Below, in pieces: positions 45,035-53,920 of a DNA stretch of 64,000 bases. Numbering within the stretch: the first letter of the stretch is position 1; each line of letters begins with the position of its first letter. The position numbers were made by a program, and so were the translations under genes. The notes under the pieces are model-generated. The model was not told where the DNA came from and did no database searches. It saw nothing but the letters and a program-made list of their open reading frames with translations. This DNA is from Pseudomonadota bacterium (lineage in GTDB: Bacteria; Pseudomonadota; Gammaproteobacteria; Burkholderiales; Burkholderiaceae_B): positions 91,542 through 155,541 of the forward strand of contig JAEWHK010000001.1 in NCBI GenBank assembly GCA_023387815.1, in the 5' to 3' direction.

Positions 45035-46009
45035 ATGCAACGTCGTCATTTTCTACAAACTTGCTCGGCCGCAGCGCTTTTAGCCGCAAGTCGTGCTGGG
45101 CTGGCTCAGTCAGACTCCTGGCCCGCAAAACCCATCCGCGTCGTCGTCCCGTTTACACCAGGCGGCACGACAGATTTGGTCTCACGCCTGATCAGCACCG
45201 AATTGGCCAAGCAACTGGGCCAAAGTGTGATCGTCGAGAACAAACCTGGTGCAGGCACTGTGATCGGCGTCGACTCGGTTGTTAAACAACCTGCGGACGG
45301 CTACCGTTTCGTCTGCGTCGCCAATAGCTTCACCGCCAATAAAACGTTAATCAAGTCATTACCGTACGACACCACTGGAGACTTGCAGCCGGTTGCTCTT
45401 ATGGGGCTGTCAGAGCACGTGCTCGCGGCACATCCGGATACTGGATTGAAAAACCTGGATGATCTCAGAAAAGCAGCTCAGGCCAAACCAGGTTCTCTGA
45501 CTTACGCATCATTTGGCAACGGCACCTCGGCACATTTATCGGGCGCACTGCTTTGCCAGATGATGGGCATTGACATGATCCACGTGCCATACAAAGGACA
45601 GGGGCCGGCGTTAGTCGATTTGCTGGGAGGTCAGGTCAACGTGATGTTCGGCAATTGGTCTGAGTTTCGCAATCATATCGAAAACGGCAAACTGGTCGCC
45701 CTTGGAATGGCCACGCGCCAACGCTCGCGCTTCGCGCCTGACGTGCCGACACTGACTGAACAAGGCGTTGAACTGGAGTCGAACTCCTGGCAAGGCTTAC
45801 TCGCGCGCGCGGGGACCCCGGATGAGATCGTGCAACGTCTTAACGCAGAAGTCAATAAAGCACTGTCTGCGCCCAATGTAGTAGAAGTCTTCGCCAAGAG
45901 CGGTGTTGTTTCAAAGGCCGGTTCAGTCACACAATTTACGAACTTTGTGAACAGTGAGATCGCAAAATATAGCGAAATCATCCATCGTGCAAACATTAGC
46001 GTGGGCTAA
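45035..46009 (+). CDS. Bug/TctC family periplasmic substrate receptor
   Basis: 324 residues inserted between hpaE and hpaD. The signal begins MQRRHFLQTC, a twin-arginine-like start, and the mature part is SWPAKPIRVVVPFTPGGTTD, then VIVENKPGAGTVIG. GGAGA precedes the ATG. Location inside the operon suggests that it binds 4-hydroxyphenylacetate, homoprotocatechuate or a related acid. No TctA/TctB genes are near. Confidence 0.9.
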   Translation: MQRRHFLQTCSAAALLAASRAGLAQSDSWPAKPIRVVVPFTPGGTTDLVSRLISTELAKQLGQSVIVENKPGAGTVIGVDSVVKQPADGYRFVCVANSFTANKTLIKSLPYDTTGDLQPVALMGLSEHVLAAHPDTGLKNLDDLRKAAQAKPGSLTYASFGNGTSAHLSGALLCQMMGIDMIHVPYKGQGPALVDLLGGQVNVMFGNWSEFRNHIENGKLVALGMATRQRSRFAPDVPTLTEQGVELESNSWQGLLARAGTPDEIVQRLNAEVNKALSAPNVVEVFAKSGVVSKAGSVTQFTNFVNSEIAKYSEIIHRANISVG

Positions 46010-46055
46010 CTGGCTGCCAATTGTTAGCAAACACTTATTTATTCAAGGAATCGCC

Positions 46056-46982
46056 ATGGGAAAAATCGCAATTGCCGCCAAGATTACCCACGTCCCCTCC
46101 CTGTATCTGAGCGAACAGGACGGACCACGCAAAGGTACCCGTCAGGACGCCATCGACGGACTGCGGGAAATCGGCAAACGTTGCCGTGACTTGGGCGTGG
46201 ACACCATCGTGGTGTTCGATACCCACTGGCTGGTCAATGCTGACTACCATATCAATTGCGCCCCGCATTTCAAGGGGCTGTATACCAGCAACGAATTGCC
46301 ACACTTCATCAGCAATATGGGTTACGAGTTTCCTGGTAACCCAGAACTGGGTAGGATCCTGGCGCAGACTGCCAACCAATTAGGGGTTACTACTCAAGCT
46401 CATGATGCAACCTCATTGGGACCTGAATACGGAACGCTGGTACCCATGCGATATATGAACGAGGATGGTCATTTTAAAGTCATCTCCGTCTCTGCCTTGT
46501 GCATGGCGCACTACCTAAATGACAGTGCCCGGCTGGGCTGGGCAATCCGCCGCGCCATCGAAGACCAGTATGACGGAACGGTCGCTATTCTGGCCAGTGG
46601 CTCACTTTCCCACCGTTTCGCGCAGAATGGTCAGGCTCCCGATTTCGCATTCAAAATATGGAGTCCGTTTCTCGAACGGCTGGATCGAGATGTGATCCGC
46701 ATGTGGCAAGCCGGGGAATGGCAGGCATTCTGCGGCATGCTACCTGAGTATGCATCCAAGGGACACGGCGAAGGGTTTATGCACGACACCGCAATGTTGC
46801 TGGGGGCACTAGGCTGGTCAGCTTACGATGGTCAAGCCGAAATCCTCACTCCTTATTTTGCAGCGTCCGGCACCGGACAGCTGAACGCCGTTTTCCCAGT
46901 GACGCCACAAAATGGCAAAGCCATTCCGGCTGCACAAGCCAGTACCGACCATACCGGCGTCGCACTGGCCGGCCGACTTTGA
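46056..46982 (+). CDS. hpaD: 3,4-dihydroxyphenylacetate 2,3-dioxygenase
   Basis: 308-residue extradiol ring-cleavage enzyme of the LigB (class III) type; closely matches E. coli HpaD in pattern: MGKIAIAAKITHVPSLYL, VDTIVVFDTHWLVN (metal His), YTSNELPHFISNM and VAILASGSLSHRFAQ. It cleaves homoprotocatechuate next to the hydroxyls with Fe(II). I use the ATG at 46056, with CAAGGAA before it; the open frame begins inside the Bug gene. Confidence 0.95.
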   Translation: MGKIAIAAKITHVPSLYLSEQDGPRKGTRQDAIDGLREIGKRCRDLGVDTIVVFDTHWLVNADYHINCAPHFKGLYTSNELPHFISNMGYEFPGNPELGRILAQTANQLGVTTQAHDATSLGPEYGTLVPMRYMNEDGHFKVISVSALCMAHYLNDSARLGWAIRRAIEDQYDGTVAILASGSLSHRFAQNGQAPDFAFKIWSPFLERLDRDVIRMWQAGEWQAFCGMLPEYASKGHGEGFMHDTAMLLGALGWSAYDGQAEILTPYFAASGTGQLNAVFPVTPQNGKAIPAAQASTDHTGVALAGRL

Positions 46983-46998
46983 TCAGGAATTCTGAACC

Positions 46999-47439
46999 AT
47001 GCCCCACGTTGTCATACTCTACACAAATAATCTTGAAAAACAGACCGATATGAGTGTACTGTGCCGCAGCCTGGCAGACACCATGCTATCCATCTTCGCC
47101 GAAGATGGCCAGCAGGTTTTTCCGACAGGTGGCACACGCGTTTTTGCCTATCCGGCTCCACACTATGCCGTGTCCGATGGTGGAAACGCCGGGCGCGCTG
47201 CGGGCGGTGACGGCGATTACGGCTTCATTTACATCAATCTGCGCATGGGCACAGGACGCTCTGATACCGTCAAAAAGGCGGCAGGAGACGCTCTCCTGTC
47301 CTGTGCCAAATCGCATTTGTCTCCGCTGTTTTCCAATACTGGAACCCACTTGGGTCTGACAGTGCAGGTCGACGAGGCGCCTGGTCAGGTCTACGATGGC
47401 AAACACAGCACCCTGCATCCACTCTTTACCAGGAAGTAA
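46999..47439 (+). CDS. hpaF: 5-carboxymethyl-2-hydroxymuconate isomerase
   Basis: 146-residue tautomerase-superfamily isomerase. The mature N terminus after Met removal is Pro (MPHVVILYTN), the catalytic base in this family. Later YGFIYINLRMGTGRS matches the HpaF core strand and basic residues. It isomerises the dienoic acid made by HpaE. AGGAATT precedes the ATG; the next gene starts 6 bases on. Confidence 0.9.
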   Translation: MPHVVILYTNNLEKQTDMSVLCRSLADTMLSIFAEDGQQVFPTGGTRVFAYPAPHYAVSDGGNAGRAAGGDGDYGFIYINLRMGTGRSDTVKKAAGDALLSCAKSHLSPLFSNTGTHLGLTVQVDEAPGQVYDGKHSTLHPLFTRK

Positions 47440-47445
47440 CTCATC

Positions 47446-48279
47446 ATGTTTTCTGCTGAACTTCTGGCCCAGCTCGCTCAAGAACTCGACCAAAGCGAAA
47501 AGTCCCGCCAACAAATCGAACATTTTTCAAAACGCTATCCCGACATGACCGTCGAAGATGGTTACCGCATTTCCCGCGAATGGGTACGTATGCAGATCGC
47601 GGCCGGCCGAAAGGTTATCGGCCACAAAATCGGACTGACCTCGCGCGCCATGCAACTGGCCTCCCAGATCGATGAGCCGGATTACGGCACTCTGCTCGAT
47701 TCCATGCTGTTTACCTGCGCTCCCGATGAAGTTCTGGCGCTACCCACGCGTCAATTTATCGCGCCCCGTGTGGAAGTTGAACTGGCTTTTGTTCTTAAAT
47801 CTCCCCTGGCTGGTCCAGATCTGCCCGGCGGCAAAGAGATTACCGTCGACGATGTATTAGCTGCAACCGAATATGTCACGCCAGCCATTGAGATCATCGA
47901 CTCGCGCATTGAGCAGTTCGATCGCCATACCAAAGCCATGCGCAAGGTATTCGACACCATCAGCGATAACGCGGCCAATGCAGGCATCGTCGTTGGCGGC
48001 CATCGCGCCAAGCCTCAAACGCTGGACTTACCATGGTGCGGCGCAATCCTTCGCCAAAATGGCCAGGTAGAAGAAACAGGACTTGCTGCAGGCGTACAAG
48101 GTCATCCGGCCATCGGCGTGGCCTGGCTTGCCAACAAACTCGCTCCCTGGGGCGTATCACTGGCTGCGGGCGAAATTGTCCTCGCTGGCTCATTTACGCG
48201 CCCGGTTGCTGCCAAAGCAGGCGACTTGTTCGAGGCCGACTACGGCCCGCTGGGCGTGTTGCGCTTTCGTTTTGAATAA
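47446..48279 (+). CDS. hpaH: 2-oxo-hept-4-ene-1,7-dioate hydratase
   Basis: 277 residues, hydratase of the MhpD/HpaH group within the FAH superfamily. Visible are GRKVIGHKIGLTSRAMQ, YGTLLDSMLF, the metal-site VEVELAFVLKSPL and EIIDSRIEQF. It adds water to the 2-oxohept-ene-dioate to give the aldolase substrate. Fits exactly between hpaF and the downstream dehydrogenase and hpaI genes. Confidence 0.93.
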   Translation: MFSAELLAQLAQELDQSEKSRQQIEHFSKRYPDMTVEDGYRISREWVRMQIAAGRKVIGHKIGLTSRAMQLASQIDEPDYGTLLDSMLFTCAPDEVLALPTRQFIAPRVEVELAFVLKSPLAGPDLPGGKEITVDDVLAATEYVTPAIEIIDSRIEQFDRHTKAMRKVFDTISDNAANAGIVVGGHRAKPQTLDLPWCGAILRQNGQVEETGLAAGVQGHPAIGVAWLANKLAPWGVSLAAGEIVLAGSFTRPVAAKAGDLFEADYGPLGVLRFRFE

Positions 48280-48305
48280 ATAGGTAAATATCACCGGAAT
48301 GTTTC

Positions 48306-49760
48306 ATGTCTTTACAACTATCTGATTCAACTCTGCTTAAAGCGCAATGCCTGGTCGACGGCAAGTGGATTTCGGCAGCTGACGGCAAAACCATTGCTGT
48401 CCACAACCCCGCCACCACTGCGCTGATTGCCCAGGTTCCGATGCTCGGCCAGAATGAAACTGAAACCGCCATCGCTGCGGCCGAACGCGCTTTTATCGAC
48501 TGGAAGGCGCGCACCGCAGAGCAACGTGCCGCCATTCTAGGCAAGTGGTTTGAACTTGTCATGCAACATCAGGAAGATCTGGCTCTGATCATGACAGCCG
48601 AGCAAGGTAAGCCACTGGCAGAGGCACGTGGCGAAATTGCCTATGCTGCGTCCTATATACAATGGTTCGCGCAGGAAGCGCAGCGCATCTATGGCTCGAT
48701 GGTTCCTTCTCCCTGGGTAGGCAAGCGGCTTGTCGTCACCAAAGAACCCGTCGGTGTCTGCGCAGCGATCACGCCATGGAACTTTCCTGCAGCCATGATT
48801 ACGCGCAAGGTGGCGCCTGCCTTGGCTGCGGGTTGCACTATTATTGTCAAGCCCGCGCAACAAACACCACTTTCAGCCCTTGCCCTGGCCGAACTGGCAC
48901 AGCGCGCTGGCGTGCCAGCGGGCGTTTTTAGTGTGCTAACCGGCTCGTCACGTGCTATCGGCGGCGTTCTAACGGCAAGTTCTACCGTACGTAAGCTGAC
49001 TTTCACGGGCTCCACTGAGGTTGGTCGCGTACTGGCTGAACAATGCGCACCAACACTGAAGAAAATGTCACTGGAGCTCGGCGGGAACGCCCCGTTCATC
49101 GTGTTTGACGACGCAAATCTGGATGCCGCTGTAGAAGGTGTCATGGCATCCAAATACCGCAACACAGGTCAGACCTGCGTCTGTGCCAATCGCTTACTGG
49201 TACAGGACACCGTGTACGATGCCTTCATGGCTAAACTCACCATTGCCGTAGCAGCGCTTAAAATCGGCAACGGCGCAGAAGATGGCGTGACGCAGGGGCC
49301 ACTGATTGACGATGCTGCCGTCGATAAAGTTTCAGAACTGGTACAGGATGCATTATACAAGGGTGCGAAAATCATCACCGGTGGCAAGCGCAGTAGCCTG
49401 GGCTATAGCTTTTATGAACCAACAATTCTTGGCGATGTACAGTCAGGCATGCGAATTGCCAAAGAAGAGGTGTTTGGCCCCGTCGCCCCGGTTTTTCGCT
49501 TCAAGACAGAAGAAGAAGCCATTCACATGGCCAACGATACAGAATTTGGCCTGGCTGCCTATTTCTACGCGCGCGACCTCGGACGCGTCTGGCGCGTCGG
49601 TGAAGCGTTGGAATATGGCATGGTCGGCATCAACAGCGGAATAATCAGTACGGCGGTTGCTCCTTTTGGCGGGGTCAAACAGTCGGGAATCGGCCGAGAA
49701 GGCGGTGCAACTGGCATAGAAGAATATGTGGATACCAAGTATCTGTGCATGGGTATTTGA
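48306..49760 (+). CDS. NAD(P)-dependent succinate-semialdehyde dehydrogenase
   Basis: 484-residue ALDH of the GabD type: TPWNFPAAMITRKVAPALAAG, FTGSTEVGRVLAEQ, Glu in LELGGNAPFIVFDDA, Cys in NTGQTCVCANRLLVQ. Cleavage by HpaI, encoded next, yields succinate semialdehyde and pyruvate, so this enzyme would take the pathway product to succinate. It is a second ALDH in the operon besides HpaE. Confidence 0.9.
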   Translation: MSLQLSDSTLLKAQCLVDGKWISAADGKTIAVHNPATTALIAQVPMLGQNETETAIAAAERAFIDWKARTAEQRAAILGKWFELVMQHQEDLALIMTAEQGKPLAEARGEIAYAASYIQWFAQEAQRIYGSMVPSPWVGKRLVVTKEPVGVCAAITPWNFPAAMITRKVAPALAAGCTIIVKPAQQTPLSALALAELAQRAGVPAGVFSVLTGSSRAIGGVLTASSTVRKLTFTGSTEVGRVLAEQCAPTLKKMSLELGGNAPFIVFDDANLDAAVEGVMASKYRNTGQTCVCANRLLVQDTVYDAFMAKLTIAVAALKIGNGAEDGVTQGPLIDDAAVDKVSELVQDALYKGAKIITGGKRSSLGYSFYEPTILGDVQSGMRIAKEEVFGPVAPVFRFKTEEEAIHMANDTEFGLAAYFYARDLGRVWRVGEALEYGMVGINSGIISTAVAPFGGVKQSGIGREGGATGIEEYVDTKYLCMGI

Positions 49761-49774
49761 AGAAAGGAAATCAT

Positions 49775-50599
49775 ATGACAACGACAACACCCATTAACCA
49801 TTTCAAGGCTGCCCTGGCACAGAAAAAAGCACAAATCGGCTTATGGATTAGCCTGGGAAGCTCTTACTCAGCCGAGATATGCGCCGGGGCGGGTTTCGAC
49901 TGGCTGCTCTTCGACGGTGAACATGGACCTAACGATACCCTTACGTTGCTCGCTCAATTGCAGGCAGTGGCTCCATACCCGTCCTCGCACCCCGTCGCGC
50001 GCGTGCCTATGGGCCATGGAGAAATCGGTGAAATGCTGATCAAGCAGTATCTGGACGTGGGTGTACAAACGCTGTTAGTCCCAATGGTCGACACTGCCGA
50101 GCAGGCCGCCCGAATTGTGCGGGCAACACGGTACCCACAGAACGACGGCAGGGGAGGTATTCGCGGGATGGGAGGTGCGCGCGCTTCGGCATGGGGACGC
50201 CACGCTAACTATTACCACGAAGCCAATGCACAGTTATGTGTGCTGGTTCAGGTCGAATCACTGGAAGGATTGAGAAATCTGGATGCCATTGCTACGACCG
50301 AAGGCGTAGACGGGGTCTTTATCGGCCCTGCAGATCTGTCGGCAGCGATGGGACATGTGGGCGACCCGGGCCATCCCGAGGTTCAGGAAGCGATCAACGA
50401 TGCTATTACTCGCATTCAGACGGCCGGAAAAGCGGCGGGCATCCTCACTCCCAACGAAATGCTGGCACGCAACTATCTCGAACAGGGATGCAGTTTTGTC
50501 GCCGTCGGACTTGACACCAGTCTGTTAGTGCACGCTACGAGTCAATTGGCAAGTCGGTTTAAAAATACTGAAGCGGTCGTCCAGGGAAGTACCTATTAG
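49775..50599 (+). CDS. hpaI: 4-hydroxy-2-oxoheptanedioate aldolase
   Basis: 274-residue class II HpcH/HpaI aldolase. Key segments are QIGLWISLGSSYSAEICAGAGFDWLLFDGEHGPND (catalytic His), RVPMGHG, QTLLVPMVDTAEQA, RGIRGMGGARAS, VQVESLEGLRNLD (metal Glu) and GVFIGPADLSAAMGH (metal Asp). It splits the hydrated product into pyruvate and succinate semialdehyde. The ATG at 49775 (MTTTTP) has GAAAGGAAA before it; the open frame begins ten codons earlier inside the preceding gene. Confidence 0.94.
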   Translation: MTTTTPINHFKAALAQKKAQIGLWISLGSSYSAEICAGAGFDWLLFDGEHGPNDTLTLLAQLQAVAPYPSSHPVARVPMGHGEIGEMLIKQYLDVGVQTLLVPMVDTAEQAARIVRATRYPQNDGRGGIRGMGGARASAWGRHANYYHEANAQLCVLVQVESLEGLRNLDAIATTEGVDGVFIGPADLSAAMGHVGDPGHPEVQEAINDAITRIQTAGKAAGILTPNEMLARNYLEQGCSFVAVGLDTSLLVHATSQLASRFKNTEAVVQGSTY

Positions 50600-50704
50600 C
50601 TATCAGAAAAACGATCTGCAATCGACATATCGAATTCGGACAGCGACCCGCCCTGTGCTTCTCATACAACGAGACTGGCGTACAATCTGATGTTCCCCAT
50701 TGCT

Positions 50705-51190
50705 ATGAAAATATCAAGTACCCTCGTCATGTCCGAATCCTTGCGCTCTTTTTCACGCTCCCTCCCGATGGCTCTGCTGAAGGCTCGAGAATCGGTCATG
50801 GTGCGCTTTAGACCCATGCTTCGGGCGCATAACCTTACAGAACAACAATGGCGCGTTTTACGTGCTATGTCAGCAGCCGAGCGCAGTTTACGGCCGATGG
50901 AGTTGGCGCAAATGACCTTTATCAGCATGCCAAGCTTGTCGCGCCTTCTCAAGACGCTTGAGGTCAGAGAGCTAGTAACCCGTGAGCGCCTTGCTGGCGA
51001 TTTACGCGGTTCAGAGTTTGATCTCACAACAGAGGGCCATGCCATCGTACAAAAGATCGCGCCACATTCGGAAGCGACCTACGCTGAAATCGAGTGTCTG
51101 ATGGGGCGGGCAGAAGTAGAGGAACTTTACCGTGTGCTGGAACAAATCGTGGAGCGCCTTGGAAGCCCATCGGACCTGGAATTAGATTGA
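50705..51190 (+). CDS. hpaR: MarR family regulator, HpaR-like
   Basis: About 160 residues. The segment MALLKARESVMVRFRPMLRAHNLTEQQWRVLRAM matches the E. coli HpaR N terminus closely, followed by the winged helix (RPMELAQMTFISMPSLSRLLKTLEVRELVTRERL). HpaR represses the homoprotocatechuate operon until its substrate is present. A TACAAT at 50681-50686 could be its own -10, which argues against the ATG at 50690; 50705 and 50729 are both possible, none with a clear ribosome-binding site. The operator before hpaG1 is the likely target. Confidence 0.85.
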   Translation: MKISSTLVMSESLRSFSRSLPMALLKARESVMVRFRPMLRAHNLTEQQWRVLRAMSAAERSLRPMELAQMTFISMPSLSRLLKTLEVRELVTRERLAGDLRGSEFDLTTEGHAIVQKIAPHSEATYAEIECLMGRAEVEELYRVLEQIVERLGSPSDLELD

Positions 51191-51306
51191 TAGCGAATCC
51201 TATTGTTCGCCACGACATTGACCCATTAAATGAAATACAGCACTTTAACTACTTGGTGTCACAACAGATAACTATTGCTGCAAATAAAGCAATTTAAAAA
51301 TTTTAA

Positions 51307-51331
51307 CTGCGCTGCATTTTATGTAGCGCAG
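51307..51331. terminator. Terminator hairpin between convergent genes
   Basis: CTGCGCTGCAT and ATGTAGCGCAG form an 11-bp stem (one G-U) with a TTT loop. On the minus strand TTAAAATTTTT follows. It lies between hpaR and the sulfatase, which converge. Confidence 0.45.
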
Positions 51332-51378
51332 ATTCCGTTTAACTGCTCCTATTTAACACTTTAGTCAAAATTGTCTTC

Positions 51379-52845
51379 TTAGGACGACTGTTTAGGTGGA
51401 GGGCTGAATCCTCCAATACCGTTCGACTTTAATATTGCGTCGCGACCTCCATATAATTCGATTTGTTCTTGCTGCTTATGTTTCGCTAATGAGTCAATCT
51501 CAAATGGATCGCAAATTTCGAACAATCGCGTACGCCAAAGCCCGATCTCCTCTTCCCGTGTTGGGTCGTCTATAAGATTATTCATTTCCTCAGGGTCAAT
51601 TGACAGATCGAAGAATTCGTTGGGTAAATCGCAATAAAACACGTACTTCGTTTTGGAGTTCTGCAGCATATAAATCCCCGAACTTGAGCCCGTTGTATGG
51701 TACTCAGAGAATGTAATTCGCGCAGGATCTAGAGGCTGTAGCAAAGATTGAGAACGCGGCGATGCAAAATTGGTACCGTTATCACAACCGACGGAATCAA
51801 GCGCAGTTTTGAAAATATCAATGTGGTTAACCGCGGCTTCTTCAATTTTGTTCGCTTCAATACTGTCACCATCATTATCCAGATCTGAGATGATCAATGG
51901 TACACCGACCGACTCGGCATACATTGTACTCTTACCCCATAAGCCGCGAGCTCCAGCGTTATCACCATGGTCGCTGGTATATAAAATTCGAGTAGTCGAA
52001 GCTAAACTGGTTTCTTCGAGCACATCTAATAACTTGCCGATTTGTGCGTCGAGATAAGATACTAAGCCATAATAACCGCACAAGGCGCGATGTACATCCT
52101 GCTCTGATTTAAAATGCAAATTGTATGGAGTGGTGCTTCCATACTGTCTCACGTATGGATGAGCGGTCGGATTCAAACCAAAATGGTAGTCTTTCGGCAA
52201 CTGCAAATCTTTATTCGCATAGAGCGAATAATACTCTGGAGGAGCAGTTAACGGAAAATGAGGTGCGACAAGCGAAACCAGCAAAACCCAAGGTTTGTTG
52301 TGTCCTTTATCTGCTTGCGTTCTCAACCAATCGACAGCCGAGTCCACAATGGCGGCATCGTATTCATTGTACGACGAAATCCCCGGTCCTGCTAATTGTA
52401 GAAACTTCGATCCATCCGTAACAGGATTTTCGCGCAATAGCATCCTTATTTCTCCACGGCCTGCATGGATATGCATGGGCAATATCGAATCCGAAAAGCC
52501 GTAATCATCGCTTTCCCACCCTCGATAATGTAGTTTTCCTATCGAATTAACTTCGTGTCCACTTTCTCGCAAAATATGATGCCAACTTTTGACTACTCCG
52601 TCATACGCAGTGACATTGTCCCAGGTTTCCAGTTCAAATACGTTTCGTCCAGTGGCAAGCGCTGCACGAGCTGGCACACAGATCGGGCTTGCACACGTAG
52701 CGTTGATAAAACGTCTTCCTCTTGACGCTAAGAAGTCGAGATTTGGAGTCAGTACGTCGGGATGTCCAGCACAGCCCATTACTTTTGGATTGTGCTCATC
52801 AGAGAGAATGAGTAAAAGGTTCTTAGGAGATGATGTAGTTTTCAT
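51379..52845 (-). CDS. Type I sulfatase
   Basis: 488-residue sulfatase of the alkaline phosphatase superfamily. The formylglycine site is the Cys-type signature CVPARAALATG with C56, a metal Asp is in LLILSDEHNPK (D16), and TSDHGDNAG is the second metal-binding loop. It resembles choline-sulfatase and arylsulfatase types; the substrate is not fixed by sequence. No signal peptide is seen, so it is probably cytoplasmic. It lies 41 bases after a Bug gene and a Crp-type regulator in the same direction. The maturation enzyme for the Cys is not in the window. Confidence 0.9.
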   Translation of the reverse strand: MKTTSSPKNLLLILSDEHNPKVMGCAGHPDVLTPNLDFLASRGRRFINATCASPICVPARAALATGRNVFELETWDNVTAYDGVVKSWHHILRESGHEVNSIGKLHYRGWESDDYGFSDSILPMHIHAGRGEIRMLLRENPVTDGSKFLQLAGPGISSYNEYDAAIVDSAVDWLRTQADKGHNKPWVLLVSLVAPHFPLTAPPEYYSLYANKDLQLPKDYHFGLNPTAHPYVRQYGSTTPYNLHFKSEQDVHRALCGYYGLVSYLDAQIGKLLDVLEETSLASTTRILYTSDHGDNAGARGLWGKSTMYAESVGVPLIISDLDNDGDSIEANKIEEAAVNHIDIFKTALDSVGCDNGTNFASPRSQSLLQPLDPARITFSEYHTTGSSSGIYMLQNSKTKYVFYCDLPNEFFDLSIDPEEMNNLIDDPTREEEIGLWRTRLFEICDPFEIDSLAKHKQQEQIELYGGRDAILKSNGIGGFSPPPKQSS

Positions 52846-52886
52846 TGACTATTATTCCAAAAAATAAGGCAATCCAAACTTACCGA

Positions 52887-53846
52887 TTAGCTGTGGTTAT
52901 TGATGGCCTGGACGATATTTCCCCACCTTTTATATTCGCTATTGATTTCTACTTTTAACTGTTCGCCACCTAAAACATTTGGTATAAACTCAGCCTCACT
53001 CAGCAACGTCGTCACTGCCGGGACGACAGCAGCCGATGACAATTGTTTTGCTCGCGATTCCTGAACACTTTGTTCCTCTTTAGATGAACTTACGATCACA
53101 AAACGATCACGTAACGATAATTCAGCAAAACCACTTTCAGCAAATGTTGGAACATCGGCAATGGATGGAATACGTTGGGCTCCTGAGTGTGCAAGAATAC
53201 GCAATTGACCTGAACGATGAGGCTTTATCAAATTGGGAGTCGTTGTAAATACTGCAGCGATAGTCCCCCCGATTGTATCGGTAAGGGCCGGCGCACCACC
53301 ACGATATGGAATGTGTTGAAGATGAAAACCGCCCAACTTCTGAAGATAATTACCCAAAAAATAGGGACCTGACCCAACGCCAGGTGTACCAAATTGTGCT
53401 TGATTCTTATTATTCTCTGCCCAATTCATAAATTCTTTCAGCGTCTTCGCAGGAATTTTCGGGTTAATTGCTAAAGCGAAAGAGTATTCTGCTACAGATG
53501 CCAGCAAAGAAAAGTCTTTCTTTGAGTCATATCTGAGGTCGTTGAAGTAATGTGGATATAGCGTAAGATTACTCGACGGAAGCAATAGAAGAAATTTTCC
53601 ATTGCGGGGGGCTCTTAGCAAATTATCTATTCCTAAGCGTCCCGCTGCGCCACTTTTGTTCTCCACAACAGCAGTGATGTTCTGGTCTCGTAATCCAATG
53701 CCTATTGAACGAGCGACAAGATCAGGCGCTCCCCCAGCAGGATACCCCACCAGAATTGTTACTTGCTCTTCCGCGGCGCGAACATGCATCGGAATTAGCG
53801 CTGTAGTCCCCGCTATATATAGGAATTGGCGACGTGTGATATTCAT
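52887..53846 (-). CDS. Bug/TctC family periplasmic substrate receptor
   Basis: 319 residues. MNITRRQFLYIAGTTALIPMHVRA is a twin-arginine-like signal (TRRQFL), followed by QVTILVGYPAGGAPD and AVVENKSGAAGRLG. This suggests Tat export, unlike most Bug proteins in the window. It is encoded between a sulfatase and a Crp-type regulator, so a sulfate ester or sulfonate-bearing organic acid is a possible ligand. GGAGAG precedes the ATG. Confidence 0.9.
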   Translation of the reverse strand: MNITRRQFLYIAGTTALIPMHVRAAEEQVTILVGYPAGGAPDLVARSIGIGLRDQNITAVVENKSGAAGRLGIDNLLRAPRNGKFLLLLPSSNLTLYPHYFNDLRYDSKKDFSLLASVAEYSFALAINPKIPAKTLKEFMNWAENNKNQAQFGTPGVGSGPYFLGNYLQKLGGFHLQHIPYRGGAPALTDTIGGTIAAVFTTTPNLIKPHRSGQLRILAHSGAQRIPSIADVPTFAESGFAELSLRDRFVIVSSSKEEQSVQESRAKQLSSAAVVPAVTTLLSEAEFIPNVLGGEQLKVEINSEYKRWGNIVQAINNHS

Positions 53847-53920
53847 GATTCTCTCCTTTTTTTTTATTATCAGATGTAATCACGTCTGCGTCTGTTCCTA
53901 CGGGAACAGTAATAGAAAAT

